Below the pieces are notes generated by a model. It was given only the letters and a program-made list of their open reading frames with translations. It did no database searches and was not told the origin of the DNA. A DNA stretch of 16,368 nucleotides from an uncultured Paraburkholderia sp. (GTDB lineage: Bacteria > Pseudomonadota > Gammaproteobacteria > Burkholderiales > Burkholderiaceae): positions 1 to 16,368 of the forward strand of contig CALFSF010000404.1 of the NCBI GenBank assembly GCA_937917025.1. Reading direction: 5' to 3'. The position numbers and the translations under genes were made by a program. Below, piece by piece: positions 14,479-16,368 of the stretch (position 1 is its first letter; the number at the start of each line of letters is the position of its first letter).

Positions 14479-16368
14479 ATGACCCAGCGTCCCCGTATCG
14501 CGTCGCCGTGGCTCGTGATGCTGCTCGCCGCCGTCGTGCTGCTGATCTTCTACGCGGCGTGGCCGCGCGGCGGCCTGCGCGAACGCATGATGTCGAGCGC
14601 CGCGCCGAGCGAGGTGAGCGTCGCGTATCTCGAAGCATGGCTGCGCGTGCAGCCCGCGAGCCCGGAATTTCTCGCGCTGCTGGGCGAGCAGTACGCCCGC
14701 CTCGGCCGTCTCGACGACGCACTGCATATCGCCCAGCGGATGGACGCGCTGAACAGCGAGCCGATGCGTCGCAAGGCGATCCTGTTGCGGCTGTCGGTCG
14801 CCGAACAGCAGACGTTCGCGATTCCGGCGAGCGATCCGCTGCGCGCCGCCGCCTCGGCGAAGCTGCGCGCGCAGTTCGAGGATGCCGCGAGCCTCGCGTG
14901 GCCGACGCCCGATCTGCAGTCGCTCGCGCAGCGCGCGGCCGCCGCCGACGCGCCGCAACTGGCGATGCAGCTCTACGCGCGTCTCGCCGCGCAGGACCCG
15001 GCGCATCACACGCAATGGAACGGGCAGGCGTCGCGCTATGCGCTCTTCATCGGCGACTATCCGCACGCCGCCGACGCGTGGTTCCGCGAGCAGGATGCGG
15101 CGACGACGCTTGACGCCCGGCGCCGCAATTTCCTCGCCGGTATTCATGCATTGCAGTCAGGCAACCTGCTGAACGAGGCGCTCGCCGCCGCCGATCAGCA
15201 CGCCGGCGCGCTGGCCGATGACAAGGAAACGTTGATCGTCCTGCTGGACCTCGCGCGGGCCGCGAACCGGCCGGATCTCGCGCGTCGCTACGCGACCGCG
15301 CTGGCGCGTTTCGCGTCCGCGCAACCGGAACCGCGGGAAGCACGCGCGATGCTCAGGTACGCATCATTCATGCCGGCACGCCGCGCCCCGGCCGCCGCGC
15401 AGCCAACGTCGTATGCATATATGGACGGCCCGCAGGCGAGTGGCACGATGCGCGAGCGCTTCGGCGCCAGCACGCGAGGGTGGGGCGCCGTGCATGTGCA
15501 ACGCGTGGCGGCCACGACGCCGGCCTCGAATGTACCTACGGCTTCCAGTGCGAAAACAGACGTGAAGGCGGGCGCGAAGAAGGCCACGAAAGCAGCCAAC
15601 TCCGCGACAACCACCACCGCGGCTAACCGCGACGTAGCCGGCCTCGTGTTCCAGTCGTTCGTCGAAGCCGGCGACCTCCCGAGCGCGCAGAAGATCGCAT
15701 CGGAGCAGGTCGAAAAAGACCCGCATTCCGCCGTCTGGCTGAAGCGCCTCGCGCAGGTCGCCGAGTGGAACAACGCATCGCCGCTTGCGCTGAAGTCGTG
15801 GCTTGCCTACGCGGAGATGTCGAACGATCCGGCTGCATGGGCGAACGTGCTGCGCATTGCGCCGATGCTGGACGACGATCACGCGTATCTCGCCGCGCTC
15901 AGGCACGCATCGCAGGCGAATCCGGACAATCTGAAGCTCGTCGACGACGTGGTCGCGACCTACGAGCGTCTCGGCCTGCCCGACGAGGCGCTCGCGTTCC
16001 TCGCCGCGCTGCCGCGCGGTGCGCAGGGCAACGCGATCGACGAGCGCATGGGCACGCTGGACGAGCGGGCCGGCAAGGACGATGCGGCGCTCGCGGTCTA
16101 TCACAGGCTGCAGGCGCACAGCCCGGAGAACGCACCGTACGCGCTGCGCACGGCGAGCCTGCTGTATCGCCACGGCGACTACAAGGGCGCGTTCGATGCG
16201 TTGCAGAAAGCGCGCGGCGGTGCGAAGAACGACGACGAGGCGTTCTGGCGCAACTACGCGCAACTCGCGCGTCTGCTGCAGCAGGACAAGGCGGCCAACG
16301 ATGGCTACGCGCATCTGCTTGCGGCAGGCGTCGCCCTGCGGCGTCCGCGCCGCCATCGCGCCATATTG
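14479..16368 (+). CDS. pelB: PelB, Pel export TPR/outer-membrane protein (5' part only)
   Basis: The Pel polymer is exported through PelB, whose periplasmic TPR superhelix holds PelA and whose C-terminal beta-barrel lies in the outer membrane. The window contains 630 codons of a protein that is about 1,190 residues in P. aeruginosa, so the barrel lies beyond the window. A single inner-membrane helix spans ~11-28 (WLVMLLAAVVLLIFYAAW). TPR-like helical pairs follow, e.g. EFLALLGEQYARLGRLDDALHIA at ~52-75 and many after ~390. Between them, residues ~298-385 are low-complexity (Ala, Thr, Lys, Ser). The gene starts one base after the pelA stop with no clear ribosome site, implying translational coupling. 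The last ~12 codons are Arg-rich and do not look TPR-like. Confidence 0.9.
   Translation, partial: MTQRPRIASPWLVMLLAAVVLLIFYAAWPRGGLRERMMSSAAPSEVSVAYLEAWLRVQPASPEFLALLGEQYARLGRLDDALHIAQRMDALNSEPMRRKAILLRLSVAEQQTFAIPASDPLRAAASAKLRAQFEDAASLAWPTPDLQSLAQRAAAADAPQLAMQLYARLAAQDPAHHTQWNGQASRYALFIGDYPHAADAWFREQDAATTLDARRRNFLAGIHALQSGNLLNEALAAADQHAGALADDKETLIVLLDLARAANRPDLARRYATALARFASAQPEPREARAMLRYASFMPARRAPAAAQPTSYAYMDGPQASGTMRERFGASTRGWGAVHVQRVAATTPASNVPTASSAKTDVKAGAKKATKAANSATTTTAANRDVAGLVFQSFVEAGDLPSAQKIASEQVEKDPHSAVWLKRLAQVAEWNNASPLALKSWLAYAEMSNDPAAWANVLRIAPMLDDDHAYLAALRHASQANPDNLKLVDDVVATYERLGLPDEALAFLAALPRGAQGNAIDERMGTLDERAGKDDAALAVYHRLQAHSPENAPYALRTASLLYRHGDYKGAFDALQKARGGAKNDDEAFWRNYAQLARLLQQDKAANDGYAHLLAAGVALRRPRRHRAIL

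Noticed and set aside
13110..14480. 456-codon minus-strand frame opposite pelA
   Set aside because: Its Arg/His/Val-rich composition is that of an antisense shadow; pelA on the plus strand has conserved deacetylase residues and full family length.
1..16368. tRNA, rRNA, CRISPR, insertion sequences, att sites
   Set aside because: No cloverleaf, spaced identical repeats, transposase motif or long terminal repeat was seen on either strand.

Overview
The DNA is GC-rich, with strongly G/C-biased third codon positions. The gene families present (LysR–GST–PPOX/ferredoxin-reductase cluster, malate synthase G, DUF3311 plus MctP-type symporter, a UPF0391/DUF1328 peptide, and pel exopolysaccharide genes) together point to a beta-proteobacterium of the Burkholderiaceae, most likely Paraburkholderia, Caballeronia or Burkholderia. 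That assignment is inferred from gene content only. I see no rRNA, tRNA, CRISPR array, insertion sequence or phage gene.

Layout. (1) 1-3641, minus strand: a LysR regulator, a glutathione S-transferase and a long PPOX/FNR/2Fe-2S fusion flavoprotein (3' end cut off by the window edge), probably one redox or detoxification unit under the LysR protein. (2) 3809-4575, plus strand: two small proteins of unknown function. (3) 4675-7604, minus strand: malate synthase G (glcB) overlapping a short-chain dehydrogenase by four bases and closed by an intrinsic terminator. Just upstream of glcB lies the decayed 3' end of a glcG/HbpS-like gene, matching the E. coli glcG-glcB order. (4) 8058-9745, plus strand, divergent from glcB: a DUF3311 small membrane protein overlapping an MctP-like Na+/monocarboxylate symporter by four bases. 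Uptake of short carboxylates and malate synthase could serve the same C2/C3 carbon metabolism. (5) 9746-10273: back-to-back terminators and a 53-residue membrane peptide (DUF1328). (6) 10274-11633: about 1.36 kb without a recognisable gene, distinctly AT-rich in its middle part. It holds an orphan plus-strand terminator, an inverted repeat and, just before pelA, four consecutive perfect short hairpins. (7) 11634-16368, plus strand: pelA and the first 630 codons of pelB, the start of a Pel exopolysaccharide operon that continues past the window.

The points most worth a second look are: the PelA hydrolase domain, which seems to lack the usual acidic catalytic residues while its deacetylase residues are intact; the structured leader and long AT-rich region in front of pelA, with a terminator that belongs to no known gene; and the glcG fossil beside an intact glcB.
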